IMG/VR virus record: IMGVR_UViG_3300003886_000018
Location: 1 to 42,010 of that record
From: a virus
DNA length: 42,010 bases
Direction: 5' to 3' (one strand)
Positions 40,220-42,010 of this stretch are shown one piece after another. The stretch's first letter is position 1; each line of letters begins with the position of its first letter. The notes beneath the pieces were generated by a model. The model was not told the DNA's origin, did not search any database, and worked only from the letters and a program-made list of their open reading frames with translations. The translations under genes were made by a program, and so were the position numbers.

Positions 40220-40291
40220 TAAAAGGTCGTCTAATTGGTAAGACAGTAGCCTTTGAAGCTACTAATCGTGGTTCGAGTCCATGCCTTTTAA
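40220..40291 (+). tRNA. tRNA-Gln (anticodon TTG)
   Basis: 72 bases, one base after the first tRNA: perfect acceptor TAAAAGG/CCTTTTA, D arm GTC..GAC, anticodon stem GTAGC/GCTAC with loop CTTTGAA, T arm CGTGG-TTCGAGT-CCATG and discriminator A. CCA is not encoded. Reads CAA codons, which are frequent in the Gln-rich late proteins. Confidence 0.9.
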
Positions 40292-40292
40292 C

Positions 40293-40433
40293 ATGATTGT
40301 TGATAAAAAATCTGTCCAGCAGGCAGTTAAAGAGTCAATACAGGTTCAAATTGATACCTTTCACAAGGCAGGATATCTCTCTCTTAATAAATTGGTTATT
40401 TATTTACTCCATGTTATCCATGAAATGCCCTAA
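40293..40433 (+). CDS. Hypothetical 46-residue protein
   Basis: MIVDKKSVQQAVKESIQVQI... runs to TAA at 40431-40433, starting two bases after the second tRNA. It has a helical look with a hydrophobic stretch (LNKLVIYLLHVI). No promoter or ribosome site is visible, so expression would rely on the tRNA transcript. It overlaps the zinc-ribbon gene by 14 bases. Confidence 0.4.
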   Translation: MIVDKKSVQQAVKESIQVQIDTFHKAGYLSLNKLVIYLLHVIHEMP

Positions 40434-40563
40434 TGGCTGTGATTTGTCTAATAAGTGGGTAGAATTTGATATTTATTGTCCTATTTGTGGGGCCACACTA
40501 GAAAAGAAAAAGAAAAAGGAACGTGCTATAATTCAATTTGATGGACTTAGAAAAGTTAAGTAG
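40420..40563 (+). CDS. Small zinc-ribbon protein (47 residues)
   Basis: MKCPNGCDLSNKWVEFDIYC... gives CPNGC and CPICG, a classical two-knuckle zinc ribbon, then a Lys-rich tail. Upstream in-frame starts (ATG at 40411, TTG at 40297) are less likely because they overlap the previous frame or the tRNA end. Possibly a small RNA- or DNA-binding phage protein. Confidence 0.65.
   Translation: MKCPNGCDLSNKWVEFDIYCPICGATLEKKKKKERAIIQFDGLRKVK
40524..40532 (+). promoter_or_regulatory. Extended -10 promoter for the right-end genes
   Basis: TGCTATAAT (TATAAT 40527-40532), eight bases before the ATG at 40541 and near an in-frame TTG at 40538. The next transcript would be leaderless or nearly so. Confidence 0.55.
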
Positions 40564-40747
40564 AATTAAGATAGATGTTGAACCTTGGAATACTGACTTA
40601 GAGACTCCCCACGATATAGCGATGTTCGCCTATGCTTTCTCTCGCTTTCTTCTTGAACTAAAGGCCCAAGGAATTACCGATGAAGTTATTTTAGGTGAGG
40701 TTTTAACTGAAGCCTCTACACAAGATAACGCAAAATGGAAAGATTAG
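40541..40747 (+). CDS. Hypothetical 68-residue protein
   Basis: MDLEKLSRIKIDVEPWNTDLETPHD... is acidic, with a central helix (IAMFAYAFSRFLLELKAQG). No recognised domain. It overlaps the HNH gene by 13 bases and is preceded by its own promoter. Confidence 0.6.
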   Translation: MDLEKLSRIKIDVEPWNTDLETPHDIAMFAYAFSRFLLELKAQGITDEVILGEVLTEASTQDNAKWKD

Positions 40748-41334
40748 CCTATCACGACTGGCGTCACGCATTTGATAAGGAATTTGAGCGAACTCAAAAA
40801 GAAAAAGGCACTACTCGGAGACAAAGAGATTGGGTAAAGAGAGCTTGGGATACAGTATTTCACGCTCCTAAAGGAAAACACGTTTGTGGGTTTCCTGTAG
40901 TTAAAGACGAGGGATTCTACTTACACGGCTTCGTTGATAATGTTCAAATCCATCATCTTATGCCCCGTGGCTACGCCTCTCACGTGCTAGGGTGGGATGA
41001 GAGAGAGATTAACTCACCCTTTAATCTTTATCCTTTATGCTTAAAACATCACGCCGGACACGGACTGACAGAACTTGATTATAAAAATGAAGTAGTCTCG
41101 GCCGTTCATCCTGATATGGAGGTGGCTCGTCAAGGTTACACAGGTAAAAAACACCCTAACAGTTATGACTTCGCTTTCGGGGATAGAACCGAACTAATGA
41201 AGCGGGGGGAAGAATATTGGAATGGAGACTTCGACCAATCTTTGCTTGTAAAAGCTGAGGAAGTGTATTATCGTTATTTACAAAGTCAGTTAGAACTTAA
41301 AGGGGAATATTTTGACCCCTTTCCAACAAGATGA
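40735..41334 (+). CDS. HNH-type endonuclease-like protein (199 residues)
   Basis: The core is QIHHLMPRGYASHVLG (His73-His74), then NSPFNLYPLCLKHHAGHG (Asn93, His105-106), an HNH-like beta-beta-alpha metal finger. The surrounding helices are charged. HNH proteins at phage ends can be packaging-associated nucleases or homing enzymes; this one has no NUMOD repeats, so a phage-specific nuclease is more likely. Linked by ATGA overlap to the DUF1599-like gene, so it is cotranslated with nucleotide-metabolism genes. Confidence 0.65.
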   Translation: MERLAYHDWRHAFDKEFERTQKEKGTTRRQRDWVKRAWDTVFHAPKGKHVCGFPVVKDEGFYLHGFVDNVQIHHLMPRGYASHVLGWDEREINSPFNLYPLCLKHHAGHGLTELDYKNEVVSAVHPDMEVARQGYTGKKHPNSYDFAFGDRTELMKRGEEYWNGDFDQSLLVKAEEVYYRYLQSQLELKGEYFDPFPTR

Positions 41335-41612
41335 CATTTAACAAACTCCTAACCGTAATGAAGAAACTCCATGACAATAAATCATCCGATTATGCTCAAG
41401 ATGAAGACCCCCTCTCTAACTTACGAGAAAGTAAGAAACTCGGCATTCCTCCGTGGATAGGCGTTGTTTTAAGAATGGGAGATAAGATGTCCCGCCTCCA
41501 ACAACTCACACATAAGAACGCCAAGGTAAAAGAAAGCATACAAGATACTTTACTGGATATTGCTGTTTATTCGTTATTGGCGATTGAGCTTTATGAAGGA
41601 AGCACAGAGTAG
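41331..41612 (+). CDS. DUF1599-like protein (nucleotide-modification associated)
   Basis: 93 residues: MTFNKLLTVMKKLHDNKSSDYAQDEDPLSNLRES, then GVVLRMGDKMSRLQQL, then ESIQDTLLDIAVYSLLAIEL. This order matches the DUF1599/nucleotide-modification-associated type, an all-alpha relative of MazG. It may handle nucleotide pools, for example by hydrolysing a noncanonical nucleoside triphosphate. It overlaps the following MazG-like gene by 20 bases. Confidence 0.7.
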   Translation: MTFNKLLTVMKKLHDNKSSDYAQDEDPLSNLRESKKLGIPPWIGVVLRMGDKMSRLQQLTHKNAKVKESIQDTLLDIAVYSLLAIELYEGSTE

Positions 41613-41952
41613 AGATGCGGGGTGGCGGGAAGCAAACTTAAGAAACAACCCTCTTCAAACCTTCAACAAACTCCTCGAAGAAGTGGGTGAACTTAGAGAA
41701 GCCCTTGAGAACGGAACCAGACTAGAGATAGGTTCTGAACTGGCGGATATTACCATTGTTGCTATCGGGATTATGTCATTATATGATTTTGATGTCGATG
41801 CTTTACTTCAAGCCAAGCTCTCAAGGAATGAAGCCAAGTATTGTAAAACTCAGGAGCTTGTAGATGAAGGCATGACTCCTGATGAAGCTATGGCTTATCA
41901 GAAAGAAGAGTGGGACACGCAAAGGGATTATGAATTTTTAGAAGGTTTATAA
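41593..41952 (+). CDS. MazG-like nucleotide pyrophosphohydrolase
   Basis: I chose the ATG at 41593 (119 residues). The MazG core is visible: LLEEVGELREALENG (Glu29, Glu30, Glu33) and EIGSELADITIVAIGI (Glu49, Asp52), the acidic metal-binding motif. MazG enzymes hydrolyse nucleoside triphosphates to monophosphates; phage versions may adjust nucleotide pools or (p)ppGpp during infection. Its C-terminal tail is like that of the fragment at 1-48, so the phage has two copies. Confidence 0.8.
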   Translation: MKEAQSRDAGWREANLRNNPLQTFNKLLEEVGELREALENGTRLEIGSELADITIVAIGIMSLYDFDVDALLQAKLSRNEAKYCKTQELVDEGMTPDEAMAYQKEEWDTQRDYEFLEGL

Positions 41953-42000
41953 ACTTAATATTTTACTTACTTCTTGAATTGTGTAGACATACCGTTCCAT
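41947..42000 (-). pseudogene. Truncated remnant of the HTH gene
   Basis: A 17-residue frame, MERYVYTIQEVSKILSL, stops at 41949-41947. It matches the N-terminus of the HTH protein at 24-242 (VYTIKEISIILNV). As at the left end, it runs antisense into the 3' end of a MazG-like gene. It looks like a decayed or truncated second copy; upstream parts may lie beyond the window. Confidence 0.5.
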
Positions 42001-42010
42001 TTTTGAATAA

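Noticed and set aside
24-41952. Temperate lifestyle genes
   Set aside because: No integrase, excisionase-integrase pair or cI-type repressor is recognisable; the small HTH protein alone is not enough.
1-42010. CRISPR array, insertion sequence or retroelement
   Set aside because: No regularly spaced repeats with unique spacers, no transposase frame and no reverse transcriptase motif; tandem repeats at 9514-9640 have no spacers.
1-42010. Reassigned stop codons
   Set aside because: Genes end at all three stops and tile with four-base overlaps; the tRNAs are not suppressors. Only 4310-4524 is interrupted, and that is a frame change rather than a stop readthrough.

Overview
This window looks like most or all of the genome of an A+T-rich, tailed double-stranded DNA bacteriophage. 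It carries both terminase subunits, a portal, an N4-gp56-type major capsid protein, several tail or adsorption proteins, a very large virion protein, an endolysin and holin-like proteins. I see no tape measure, sheath or tail-tube genes, so a short-tailed (podovirus-like) particle is the best guess. There is no integrase, repressor, transposase or DNA/RNA polymerase in view. The host cannot be named. The promoters are sigma70-like (TTGACA / extended -10 TGnTATAAT), so the host is a bacterium with a conventional vegetative sigma factor.

Layout. (1) Positions 1-48: the 3' tail of a MazG-like gene that enters from outside the window. (2) Positions 24-10301, minus strand: the early region. It is a tightly packed run of about 33 small genes, most joined by ATGA stop/start overlaps, and many of them carry Shine-Dalgarno sequences. 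It includes an HTH protein, a DNA methyltransferase, a RlaP-like nucleotidyltransferase, a NinG/HNH-like protein, an orphan HicB-like protein, a YopX protein, a SWIM zinc-finger protein, a PD-(D/E)XK exonuclease, a RecT annealase and a replication-initiator-like protein. Several are below 60 codons. Two tandem-repeat arrays beside the initiator gene (9514-9640) are a candidate origin. (3) 10302-10436: a divergent control region with an inverted repeat. (4) 10437-39958, plus strand: packaging, head, tail and lysis genes. TerL is split by an HNH intein, and a homing endonuclease sits among the tail genes. (5) 39959-40292: a promoter, an unidentified structured RNA and two tRNA-Gln genes. (6) 40293-41952: a zinc ribbon, an HNH protein, a DUF1599-like protein and a MazG-like protein, followed by a minus-strand HTH remnant that mirrors the left end.

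The most striking signal is regulatory. About ten late genes have a -10 hexamer whose last base lies exactly six bases before the start codon, so transcription should begin at or next to the A of ATG (leaderless mRNAs). The scaffold-like and capsid genes instead have TTGACA promoters with a shared 5' leader, and in the capsid case the leader runs into an intrinsic terminator. The structured RNA before the tRNAs uses the same extended -10 promoter. The early genes mostly use classical ribosome binding sites and coupled translation, so early and late genes appear to start translation in different ways.
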